Program-made: the position numbers and the translations under genes
The notes under the pieces: generated by a model
Told to the model about the DNA's origin: nothing
Seen by the model: the letters and a program-made list of their open reading frames with translations, nothing else
The model's database searches: none
NCBI GenBank assembly: GCA_907163375.1
Contig: CAJQUW010003146.1
Span: 458,741 to 522,740 of the forward strand
Source of the DNA: Prostheceraeus crozeri
Taxonomy: Eukaryota; Platyhelminthes; Polycladida; Euryleptidae
Direction of reading: 5' to 3'
Length of the DNA: 64,000 nucleotides
Shown: piece by piece, positions 1 through 9,800 of the stretch
Layout of the letters: each line of letters starts with the position of its first letter
Position numbering within the stretch: the first letter of the stretch is position 1

Positions 1-1447
1 GATTACGCACATCAAGAGAAGCAAAGGTTATATTCTCACTACGAGAGTACGTGAGTTTATTTAAACTATCTAATAATTCAACAGTGTTTTTTATGTTAGA
101 TGGGACAAAAGCCACGAGTTTGCCTAAAAGATGGCTTAGAAGCCAATCAATTCTTTCCGTTGGAGTGCCTATAGAAGATGCAATAGGTCTCAAAGGGAAT
201 TTGTTATCAATTTTATCCTTATGATCTTTAATATTACAATAAAACTTAGCCGGTCTACTGTTGCAAGCAATTAATTTAGTTACATTAATAGCACTTTTAT
301 CCTTGCAGTGATAACGGATAATCTTATTAGCTTCTTTTTCAATTTTGTTACAATTAGATTTAAGCAAAGGTTTATACATGGTTTCATCTGATAAAAAACT
401 TTCAACTTGAGAGTTGAAGCGATCGGCATTTGTAATGATCAGACGATTGCTTTTATCAGAGGGGATGACTAACAGATTATGGTAATCCAAAAACGATTTA
501 GTTTTTTGAAATAAGGTATTAATTGATTTAAAGCGAGGATTATTACGAGCAAAGTTAGCTTCATTTCTAACAATACACTTGGCCTCATATTGAAAAAGTT
601 TTAGTTTAGTTTCTAACTCCGGATTCATTCTATCCGGAAGTTTGACATGATTTTTCTTAAATGGGATCCATAAACTATCATCATTAGAGACAGAATTATC
701 GAAAGTGTAGTGCCATCTTAAAGAGTAAGCTAAACAGTCAATCGAAAGCTCATTGTCTTTCAAAGATTTTTTATTCATACGGTTAGGTAAACGATACTTA
801 GGACCGTTGGACAAGAAGTCCACAATGTCGTTGGGAATACTGATATCAGTATCATTGGTAATATGTGAATTTTGAACTATAGTATTAGTAGACGAACAGT
901 CTTTAAGTTTGAACCAAAAATCATCAACAAATTTGAAACAGAAATTGGGGGCGTAAGTTGATAGATACCTATCAAACTTAACTGGGTAGTGTCTGTTAGT
1001 TAGTGTTAACCACTTACATGAATGTCTTGAATAAATCACTTCTTGTTCCTTTCTGGCTGCCATATCGATGTACTCCAGGATAAGTCGGGTTGAATCAGGA
1101 TTTGACGAACGGGTGAAGTTCAGATACGCGTAGGACTGGTTCATGTTGGTTTGTTGAAGTCTTCTTTGTTGAGATAATAATTCAGCTCGCAGAATCTCCA
1201 ACTTAAGAGAAAATACTTTTCTCCACAATGCATTGTTCACTTCTAAATGTGTAGGTATAGACACACTATTGTTTACAAATTTAGGTATGATCTTGTAATC
1301 CAAACAGGCTCGGAGAAAAACCAAGTGAGACATGATTCGAACGATTGTCATTGTCAGGTTTACCAAAGATTTTCCAAATGCACGGATGTTCTTGTTAGGA
1401 CATACGGAATTGATTCGATTTATAGCCATACACGGGAGGTTATTCAT
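1..1447 (-). pseudogene. PLE ORF, N-terminal part, cut by window edge
   Basis: Mirror image of the first ~480 codons of the intact ORF at 3805-6522. It starts at the ATG complementary to 1447 and runs off the window at position 1, just past RT motif A. Whether the rest of the ORF lies outside the window cannot be seen. Confidence 0.85.
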
Positions 1448-1528
1448 AGTTTGATAGCAAAAAACAGATTTGATGCACTCCCTAATTTATTGGCAAGTTT
1501 AAGTAAAAGGTTAAAAAGAAATTTACAC

Positions 1529-1565
1529 ACCCGACGTTTCGTATCACAGATACATAATCATGGGT
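1529..1565 (-). ncRNA. Hammerhead-like ribozyme motif of PLE, inverted copy
   Basis: Mirror copy of the motif at 3687-3723: stem I ACCC/GGGT, a TGATTA core, stem II GTATC-TGT-GATAC, then GAAACGTC. See that entry for the reasoning. Confidence 0.5.
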
Positions 1566-2203
1566 AGAGAAATAGGACAATGCAATCATTTAAATACAAA
1601 GTCAAGCGTGAAAGACTGTTCATCTCTTGTTTTCGATTCAACTTAGGACAATAGCGATCAATGCAGTTAGCTTCAGAGATACGAGTGCGAACAGGGTCAG
1701 ATTGACGATCTAGAAATTCAATATCAAAGTCATCAATACTTAACAGACAGTTAGGATGATCATTCATGATGTGGTCCGACAGCGCACTTTTGTTATCAAG
1801 ATTAACGATACTTCTGCGATGCTCATGAAAACGAAAAGAAAAAGGGCGGTTGGTAGAACCAATATAAGCCTTTTGGCATAAATTACACCTAAAACAGTAA
1901 ACAATATAGCGCATATTACAAGACTGGTATTTAGGTAATTTCCCACAAATTTTACAAGAGCAAGTATCCTTAACAAGCTTGGGAGAAAAACAAGAACTTA
2001 AACAGCTTCCAGGTTTGCTAACAACATTGACTGGTAAATCGTACTTTTTAGTTAGTCTATTTAATTTACGAGAACAACTATCACTTATAAAATCCATTTT
2101 GAGATAGGCAACGGAGTTATTATGTTCATTCTTCTTAACATTTGGGACATTGACTTGTTTGACATTAGTTTTAAAACCGTTATTTAGAAATCTGTTATGT
2201 AAA
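1558..2203 (-). pseudogene. PLE ORF, C-terminal GIY-YIG part, inverted
   Basis: The last ~215 codons of the PLE ORF on the minus strand, with the Cys-rich motif (CSCKIC), the GIY-YIG core (VYCFRC, then CQKAYIGST) and the RFHEHRRS arginine segment. The open frame continues 5' beyond 2203 only by reading the antisense of the neighbouring truncated copy, so that extension is not native protein. Confidence 0.85.
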
Positions 2204-2218
2204 CAAATTAATGTATGT

Positions 2219-3694
2219 AACAAATTCCCTTTGAGACCTATTGCATCTTCTATAGGCACTCCAACGGAAAGAATTGATTGGCTTCTAAGCCATCTTTTAG
2301 GCAAACTCGTGGCTTTTGTCCCATCTAACATAAAAAACACTGTTGAATTATTAGATAGTTTAAATAAACTCACGTACTCTCGTAGTGAGAATATAACCTT
2401 TGCTTCTCTTGATGTGCGTAATCTCTATAATAATATTCCCTTGGTAGATGGTATTCAAATCGCCTTAGATTTTGCTAAAACCCACTGGCATAAAGTGAAT
2501 AATTATGGGTTCAATACTGACGATCTTTCAGTATTCCTGAATTTTGTCTGTTTTAATTATGAAGTGACATACAACAATAAGATCTACTTACAAACCCAAG
2601 GTTGCCCGATGGGTGCACATTTTGCCCCTCCTTTCGCTATTATTTTTATGCATCACATAGAAACATTAGCTTTGCAGCGCCTACGCGATGATTACTACAT
2701 ATGTCCTCCTGTATACTATCGGTATATTGATGACATAATTTTCGGGCCTTTTTCTATCGATAGTCCTAATTTCTCAATAGTTTTGGATAATTTTAATTCT
2801 GTGAATGAACAAATAAAATTCACTTTAGAAGTTCCTAATAACAAGATTTTAAATTTCCTGGACGTTAGCATTTCGGTTACTGACACTGTCCATTATTCTT
2901 GGTATTCTAAGGACTGTCATTCAGGAATCACCTTAAAAGCTGATAGCTGGGTACCTTCCGTAGTAAAAACTAACTTTATTCATAATAGTATTAAGCAGAT
3001 GAAAATTCGTTCCTCCAACTCTCAAAATTTTGATAAATCTCTAAATATTTTACATAACAGATTTCTAAATAACGGTTTTAAAACTAATGTCAAACAAGTC
3101 AATGTCCCAAATGTTAAGAAGAATGAACATAATAACTCCGTTGCCTATCTCAAAATGGATTTTATAAGTGATAGTTGTTCTCGTAAATTAAATAGACTAA
3201 CTAAAAAGTACGATTTACCAGTCAATGTTGTTAGCAAACCTGGAAGCTGTTTAAGTTCTTGTTTTTCTCCCAAGCTTGTTAAGGATACTTGCTCTTGTAA
3301 AATTTGTGGGAAATTACCTAAATACCAGTCTTGTAATATGCGCTATACTGTTTACTGTTTTAGGTGTAATTTATGCCAAAAGGCTTATATTGGTTCTACC
3401 AACCGCCCTTTTTCTTTTCGTTTTCATGAGCATCGCAGAAGTATCGTTAATCTTGATAACAAAAGTGCGCTGTCGGACCACATCATGAATGATCATCCTA
3501 ACTGTCTGTTAAGTATTGATGACTTTGATATTGAATTTCTAGATCGTCAATCTGACCCTGTTCGCACTCGTATCTCTGAAGCTAACTGCATTGATCGCTA
3601 TTGTCCTAAGTTGAATCGAAAACAAGAGATGAACAGTCTTTCACGCTTGACTTTGTATTTAAATGATTGCATTGTCCTATTTCTCTACCCATGA
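2219..3694 (+). pseudogene. 5'-truncated Penelope-like RT/GIY-YIG ORF
   Basis: Homology with the intact copy (offset 2828 bp) begins at 2219, within the RT domain just before the PLRPIASSIG motif. The segment keeps RT motifs A (SLDVRNLYNNIP), B (QGCPMGAHFAPP), C (YRYIDD) and NFLD, plus the C-terminal GIY-YIG endonuclease. The open frame extends upstream to 2150, but those residues come from the inverted neighbour. It differs from the intact copy at a few residues (for example IALDFA versus IVLDFA, DYYIC versus DHYIC). Without the N-terminal ~415 residues it is unlikely to be autonomous. Confidence 0.92.
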
Positions 3695-3723
3695 TTATGT
3701 ATCTGTGATACGAAACGTCGGGT
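3687..3723 (+). ncRNA. Minimal hammerhead-like ribozyme motif of PLE
   Basis: Visible parts are stem I strands ACCC (3687-3690) and GGGT (3720-3723), a core around TGATTA, stem II GTATC-TGT-GATAC (3699-3711), and the GAAAC-GTC block (3712-3719) with predicted cleavage after GTC. A nearly absent stem III is known for Penelope-associated hammerhead variants, which are reported to cleave as dimers. The core departs from the CUGANGA consensus (A for C, T for the second G), so activity is uncertain. The motif overlaps the TGA stop of the ORF (3692-3694). Confidence 0.55.
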
Positions 3724-3804
3724 GTGTAAATTTCTTTTTAACCTTTTACTTAAACTTGCCAATAAATTAGGGAGTGCATCAAATCTGTTTTTTGCTATCA
3801 AACT
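3695..3804 (+). repeat. PLE inter-unit junction (pLTR segment), first copy
   Basis: About 110 bp between the stop of the truncated copy and the ATG of the intact copy. It contains the ribozyme 3' part and the string AGGGAGTGCATC, and is repeated at 6523-6635 with a 2828-bp period. Penelope elements are flanked by such pseudo-LTRs formed by partial tandem duplication. Confidence 0.8.
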
Positions 3805-6522
3805 ATGAATAACCTCCCGTGTATGGCTATAAATCGAATCAATTCCGTATGTCCTAACAAGAACATCCGTGCATTTGGAAAATCTTTGGTAAACCTGACA
3901 ATGACAATCGTTCGAATCATGTCTCACTTGGTTTTTCTCCGAGCCTGTTTGGATTACAAGATCATACCTAAATTTGTAAACAATAGTGTGTCTATACCTA
4001 CACATTTAGAAGTGAACAATGCATTGTGGAGAAAAGTATTTTCTCTTAAGTTGGAGATTCTGCGAGCTGAATTATTATCTCAACAAAGAAGACTTCAACA
4101 AACCAACATGAACCAGTCCTACGCGTATCTGAACTTCACCCGTTCGTCAAATCCTGATTCAACCCGACTTATCCTGGAGTACATCGATATGGCAGCCAGA
4201 AAGGAACAAGAAGTGATTTATTCAAGACATTCATGTAAGTGGTTAACACTAACTAACAGACACTACCCAGTTAAGTTTGATAGGTATCTATCAACTTACG
4301 CCCCCAATTTCTGTTTCAAATTTGTTGATGATTTTTGGTTCAAACTTAAAGACTGTTCGTCTACTAATACTATAGTTCAAAATTCACATATTACCAATGA
4401 TACTGATATCAGTATTCCCAACGACATTGTGGACTTCTTGTCCAACGGTCCTAAGTATCGTTTACCTAACCGTATGAATAAAAAATCTTTGAAAGACAAT
4501 GAGCTTTCGATTGACTGTTTAGCTTACTCTTTAAGATGGCACTACACTTTCGATAATTCTGTCTCTAATGATGATAGTTTATGGATCCCATTTAAGAAAA
4601 ATCATGTCAAACTTCCGGATAGAATGAATCCGGAGTTAGAAACTAAACTAAAACTTTTTCAATATGAGGCCAAGTGTATTGTTAGAAATGAAGCTAACTT
4701 TGCTCGTAATAATCCTCGCTTTAAATCAATTAATACCTTATTTCAAAAAACTAAATCGTTTTTGGATTACCATAATCTGTTAGTCATCCCCTCTGATAAA
4801 AGCAATCGTCTGATCATTACAAATGCCGATCGCTTCAACTCTCAAGTTGAAAGTTTTTTATCAGATGAAACCATGTATAAACCTTTGCTTAAATCTAATT
4901 GTAACAAAATTGAAAAAGAAGCTAATAAGATTATCCGTTATCACTGCAAGGATAAAAGTGCTATTAATGTAACTAAATTAATTGCTTGCAACAGTAGACC
5001 GGCTAAGTTTTATTGTAATATTAAAGATCATAAGGATAAAATTGATAACAAATTCCCTTTGAGACCTATTGCATCTTCTATAGGCACTCCAACGGAAAGA
5101 ATTGATTGGCTTCTAAGCCATCTTTTAGGCAAACTCGTGGCTTTTGTCCCATCTAACATAAAAAACACTGTTGAATTATTAGATAGTTTAAATAAACTCA
5201 CGTACTCTCGTAGTGAGAATATAACCTTTGCTTCTCTTGATGTGCGTAATCTCTATAATAATATTCCCTTGGTAGATGGTATTCAAATCGTCTTAGATTT
5301 TGCTAAAACCCACTGGCATAAAGTGAATAATTATGGGTTCAATACTGACGATCTTTCAGTATTCCTGAATTTTGTCTGTTTTAATTATGAAGTGACATAC
5401 AACAATAAGATCTACTTACAAACCCAAGGTTGCCCGATGGGTGCACATTTTGCCCCTCCTTTCGCTATTATTTTTATGCATCACATAGAAACATTAGCTT
5501 TGCAGCGCCTACGCGATGATCACTACATATGTCCTCCTGTATACTATCGGTATATTGATGACATAATTTTCGGGCCTTTTTCTATCGATAGTCCTAATTT
5601 CTCAATAGTTTTGGATAATTTTAATTCTGTGAATGAACAAATAAAATTCACTTTAGAAGTTCCTAATAACAAGATTTTAAATTTCCTGGACGTTAGCATT
5701 TCGGTTACTGACACTGTCCATTATTCTTGGTATTCTAAGGACTGTCATTCAGGAATCACCTTAAAAGCTGATAGCTGGGTACCTTCCGTAGTAAAAACTA
5801 ACTTTATTCATAATAGTATTAAGCAGATGAAAATTCGTTCCTCCAACTCTCAAAATTTTGATAAATCTCTAAATATTTTACATAACAGATTTCTAAATAA
5901 CGGTTTTAAAACTAATGTCAAACAAGTCAATGTCCCAAATGTTAAGAAGAATGAACATAATAACTCCGTTGCCTATCTCAAAATGGATTTTATAAGTGAT
6001 AGTTGTTCTCGTAAATTAAATAGACTAACTAAAAAGTACGATTTACCAGTCAATGTTGTTAGCAAACCTGGAAGCTGTTTAAGTTCTTGTTTTTCTCCCA
6101 AGCTTGTTAAGGATACTTGCTCTTGTAAAATTTGTGGGAAATTACCTAAATACCAGTCTTGTAATATGCGCTATATTGTTTACTGTTTTAGGTGTAATTT
6201 ATGCCAAAAGGCTTATATTGGTTCTACCAACCGCCCTTTTTCTTTTCGTTTTCATGAGCATCGCAGAAGTATCGTTAATCTTGATAACAAAAGTGCGCTG
6301 TCGGACCACATCATGAATGATCATCCTAACTGTCTGTTAAGTATTGATGACTTTGATATTGAATTTCTAGATCGTCAATCTGACCCTGTTCGCACTCGTA
6401 TCTCTGAAGCTAACTGCATTGATCGCTATTGTCCTAAGTTGAATCGAAAACAAGAGATGAACAGTCTTTCACGCTTGACTTTGTATTTAAATGATTGCAT
6501 TGTCCTATTTCTCTACCCATGA
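3805..6522 (+). CDS. Penelope-like element RT / GIY-YIG endonuclease
   Basis: Intact 905-residue ORF, a usual length for endonuclease-bearing PLEs. The N-terminal ~330 residues are PLE-specific. The RT follows with a DHKD motif (~408), RPIASSIG (~420), motif A SLDVRNLYNNIP (~477), motif B QGCPMGAHFAPP (~541), motif C YIDD (~582) and NFLD (~626). A Cys-rich CSCKIC segment (~772) precedes the GIY-YIG nuclease: VYCFRC, CQKAYIGST (~800), RFHEHRR (~815) and EANCID (~868). The protein should nick chromosomal DNA and prime reverse transcription of its own RNA. The start is the ATG at the repeat-unit boundary, in the same place as in the inverted copy. No stop or frameshift is seen, so this copy could be active. 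Confidence 0.93.
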   Translation: MNNLPCMAINRINSVCPNKNIRAFGKSLVNLTMTIVRIMSHLVFLRACLDYKIIPKFVNNSVSIPTHLEVNNALWRKVFSLKLEILRAELLSQQRRLQQTNMNQSYAYLNFTRSSNPDSTRLILEYIDMAARKEQEVIYSRHSCKWLTLTNRHYPVKFDRYLSTYAPNFCFKFVDDFWFKLKDCSSTNTIVQNSHITNDTDISIPNDIVDFLSNGPKYRLPNRMNKKSLKDNELSIDCLAYSLRWHYTFDNSVSNDDSLWIPFKKNHVKLPDRMNPELETKLKLFQYEAKCIVRNEANFARNNPRFKSINTLFQKTKSFLDYHNLLVIPSDKSNRLIITNADRFNSQVESFLSDETMYKPLLKSNCNKIEKEANKIIRYHCKDKSAINVTKLIACNSRPAKFYCNIKDHKDKIDNKFPLRPIASSIGTPTERIDWLLSHLLGKLVAFVPSNIKNTVELLDSLNKLTYSRSENITFASLDVRNLYNNIPLVDGIQIVLDFAKTHWHKVNNYGFNTDDLSVFLNFVCFNYEVTYNNKIYLQTQGCPMGAHFAPPFAIIFMHHIETLALQRLRDDHYICPPVYYRYIDDIIFGPFSIDSPNFSIVLDNFNSVNEQIKFTLEVPNNKILNFLDVSISVTDTVHYSWYSKDCHSGITLKADSWVPSVVKTNFIHNSIKQMKIRSSNSQNFDKSLNILHNRFLNNGFKTNVKQVNVPNVKKNEHNNSVAYLKMDFISDSCSRKLNRLTKKYDLPVNVVSKPGSCLSSCFSPKLVKDTCSCKICGKLPKYQSCNMRYIVYCFRCNLCQKAYIGSTNRPFSFRFHEHRRSIVNLDNKSALSDHIMNDHPNCLLSIDDFDIEFLDRQSDPVRTRISEANCIDRYCPKLNRKQEMNSLSRLTLYLNDCIVLFLYP

Positions 6523-6551
6523 TTATGTATCTGTGATACGAAACGTCGGGT
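6515..6551 (+). ncRNA. Hammerhead-like ribozyme motif, second plus-strand copy
   Basis: Identical to 3687-3723, shifted by the 2828-bp unit length, and again overlapping the ORF stop codon. Confidence 0.55.
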
Positions 6552-6635
6552 GTGTAAATTTCTTTTTAACCTTTTACTTAAACTTGCCAATAAATTAGGG
6601 AGTGCATCAAATCTGTTTTTTGCTATCAAACTATG
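6523..6635 (+). repeat. PLE terminal pLTR segment and right end of insertion
   Basis: Repeats 3695-3807 through the string CTATCAAACTATG and then stops matching. Position ~6635 is therefore the right junction of the PLE with Polinton 1 sequence. The last three shared bases are the ATG of the next unit. Confidence 0.8.
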
Positions 6636-6749
6636 TTAAGAGATTTATGCATAAGAAATAAAGATGAATTTAAACAATCGTGTAACAATGCTTGGTCAAA
6701 AGATTATGGATTTATCACAATTAATATTGATAAAAAAATTCATGATTGA
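6633..6749 (+). pseudogene. C-terminal remnant of Polinton packaging ATPase
   Basis: A short open frame directly after the PLE junction encodes about 38 residues ending at TGA 6747-6749. Its spacing NNAWSKDYGFITINID resembles the C-terminal part of the ATPases at 39874-40494 and 58336-58953 (ATEKPHGYLFIDF). The similarity is short and inferred by eye. If right, the PLE cut the ATPase gene shortly before its end. The ATG at 6633 comes from the PLE, not from the ATPase. Confidence 0.45.
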
Positions 6750-6858
6750 GTTATAGAACTTTTGTTTGGCGAGTGATAAAAGATATACAAATATAGTGTT
6801 ATAATATTTTTTTTAATTTATATATATATCAAATTTATCTATCTTAGAAATTGGAAAA
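6750..6858. other. Convergent intergenic spacer, AT-rich
   Basis: Spacer between the ATPase remnant and the polymerase stop. It is nearly pure A/T with TATATATAT runs. I see no gene here. Confidence 0.6.
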
Positions 6859-9800
6859 TTAAAAAGGTTCAGTAGTTATTCCATCAGGTAAAATTTTTCT
6901 TTTATCATCAAATGGATCTAATGCTAATTTATGTTCTTCTTTGAAATACATTTTATGTTTCTTTGAATTAAGTCTGTAATTACATGCTGTTTTTATTTCA
7001 TTATTAAATAATGCATTTTTATAATCTTGAAATGTTATTTGATTAGCCACTGATGCCTTTGAAATTCCTTTTAATGTTTTATGTGTTTTAATATTATTAG
7101 TTGTATCATAACAGTAACATTTAGATTTTAAAAATATAGCTTCTGTTATGAAATCTACATTTCCTTCTAGTTCATCTTTTACTTTACATAAATCAGAAGG
7201 ATGAATGATATCTTTTATTTTATTAATTTCTTCATCAAGTGAAGAATTGTTTGGTATTGTTAATTCTAAGAAAACACTATCAGTGTCACTAAAATGTAAT
7301 TTATAGTTTTTGCCATAAGCAGGTGCTAAATAATCATATATAAATTTATACATAAATAGTTTAGCTAATTCTAATATAGTGAATCCAATGAAATTAAACT
7401 TATCATGTTTTACGCTAATTCGACGTAAGTGTACAGCACATAGTTCATCACTAAATCTAGTAGTTCTTTTATATGTAGGTTTCCTTGTTAAATTTTGAAA
7501 CCTATCTTTATCATAAACTATTTCAATATTTTGTCTATTACGCACATTTTCTAAAGTCTTACCATAAAATGCATTATTCATTAATTTGAAGAACACGTTT
7601 CCAAAATCATCTGTATTTCTTTTAGCTATTTTACGTTTTTCAATATTGAACTCTATATAATTTTTTAACCATTTAGATTTTTGATAAAATAGTTTTCGAT
7701 GTATTTTGGTGAGAATCATTCCATGTTCTAAATACCAATCTAGCATTCTTTCTTCAACAACATACTTTCCTTTATTGCTTTGTGTTAACATAAGTTTTTT
7801 TGTTGGTCTGTATTTTTTAGGAATTATAGATTTTTGATAATCTGAAAAATCTTCTATATTGGGAATTTTGTTTTCGGGACAGAAAGGAAAATATTTTGTT
7901 TTATCTTTTATTTCATCAGGGTATACTAAATCAACTTCATATATATAACCATGATTATAATTTCCATCATATGTTTTTTGATAATCTAGAATATTACACC
8001 ATTCCATCTCACCTGTTGGTAATTCTTGTATCATGCAAGAAGAATATAAGCTATTAAAATCATAATATAACAAATAGTTTTCTCTCATGGTTTCATCAAC
8101 TGCTGCTTGACTATCTTCATTTGATATAAGTCCTTCTATATTTTGATTAAGCAATTTTATAAACTGATCGCTTTCTTCTGGAGATAAAGGTTTCATTATT
8201 CCATAATCATCAGGATTTACTTTTTTATTGTAACACTGTACATAACGATTACCTAAAACTGATGAAACTCCACCTCTAATTCCAGATTCAAAAAATAATA
8301 ATTTATCATATGTATTTTCTTTATAATGTTTAAGTTTAACACCAGTATGTTTTAATCCTGCTAACCATGTTAAACCTGGTGTAGAATAACAATGACATGG
8401 ATCTATTTCGTAATATTCTAAACACATATCACGAAAGTTTTCGAAAAGATCAGCTAGTATTAATACATCTATCTGAAGATATTTCATTGTATAATCATAC
8501 ATTGTTCTACAATTTAACTCTCTCCAATTCTTTTCAGCTTCTGCATAGTCTTCTTTAGATAATTGTGATTGTTTTAATGTTGATTTAAATTTATTTATTG
8601 GAGGAAGTTCTTTTTCTTCCATAATTTTATGCACAGAATTAAAATCAGTCTTCGACTGTGAACCACAGGTTTTATCTCCAGTTATGTACTCATACGGAAA
8701 TATTCCTTTTAAAGGTTTTAAATTATATTTATTTAATATTTTACATTGTTCAGATTTCAAAGTTTTTCCCATAACATCTAATGAATAGGGAGTAAAAAAT
8801 CTAAATGCATCTAAAATTCTAATACAACCTAATTGCATTGAAAAATATTCTTCTTCTGTTTTACATAGTACATTTATTTGTTGTTGTTGTAATTTTTCAG
8901 ATGAAAATAAATCTTTCATTACTAGATGGAAATCATATTTAGAACCATTGTAGAAATATAGAGGAACAAAGTTATATTTAAATTTATTAACATTATGATT
9001 ACAAGAATTATGTGCTGCACCTCTATATAATCCATTTAGATGATCATGACCTTTTACTTTGACGGCAGAGCCGTCGCTTCGCTTGTCAAGATATCTACCT
9101 TTGCCAGTTTTATAATTATTTGTAAAACCTTTTCCACAGTAATAACAATTTGTTTCATTAACAAAATTAATTTTTTCTTCATCCGTTAATGGAAGCATTG
9201 GTATATTTGTTTCAAGCAATTGTGAAAAGCGACCTTGTAATTCTTCTACTTTCTTTGTAAACATTTCTGAACTATCTTCACCATAGTATTGAAAATATTC
9301 TGATTTAAATAATTCAGGATAATTTGAATGAATGTACATTCCCCAACATAATGGTTTTTGTTCAAATAAATATTTTTCTTTACTTTGTTCAGATGCACTT
9401 TTTTCATATTTATAAACCGAAGGTTCTAGGGCTTGGCCCGTACAATTATCAGAATCGGGCGAAGCCCTGGAAGACATCTCCGATGTCCCGTGATTTTGTG
9501 TCATATTAACATTATATGCTTCGAAATCACAATAAATAGTAAAGGGTACTCTATTTTTAAAATACCATTTATTATATTCTAAATAATCATCTTTTGGAAA
9601 TGTGTTTCTGACTGCTTCATTTTGTTGGCAATTCTCCAAATGTCTATTCATTTCTTCTTTAGTTCTAAAACTTGTCATACATTGAAGACAAGGAAAATTA
9701 GCATTATCTGAAGTTTTTGTAAATATAGAAACATCTTTACACAATATAAAATGACCCTGATAATATATTATATTCGCTTGTGCTGGTTGTTTTGACTGTT

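Larger units (their letters stand above)
1..2203 (-). mobile_element. Inverted Penelope-like element segment
   Basis: This segment is the reverse complement of 3049-5251 (paired positions sum to 5252). Read on the minus strand it holds the last ~215 codons of one PLE ORF (2203 down to 1558), a short untranslated junction with the ribozyme motif, and then the first ~480 codons of the next tandem unit (1447 down to 1, cut by the window edge inside the reverse transcriptase). It therefore preserves the head-to-tail tandem structure in inverted orientation. At the one site where I compared copies, the GIY-YIG region, it matches the downstream intact copy (MRYIVYCF) and not the adjacent truncated copy (MRYTVYCF). 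Inverted, truncated 5' extensions are common in Penelope insertions. Confidence 0.9.
1..5251. repeat. 2.2-kb inverted repeat with 845-bp spacer
   Basis: Arms 1-2203 and 3049-5251 are reverse complements and almost identical. The 845-bp spacer (2204-3048) holds 15 non-homologous bases and then part of the truncated plus-strand PLE copy. An arrangement like this could form a very large cruciform, or a double-stranded RNA if transcribed through. Near-identity implies recent formation. Confidence 0.9.

Noticed and set aside
1247-1567. 106-residue ORF, repeated at 3685-4005 on the other strand
   Set aside because: It is antisense to the PLE junction and N-terminal coding region; both copies follow from the inverted repeat.
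1764-1976. 70-residue ORF found three times (also 3276-3488, 6104-6316)
   Set aside because: Alternative frame inside the GIY-YIG coding region; repeated only because the element is repeated.
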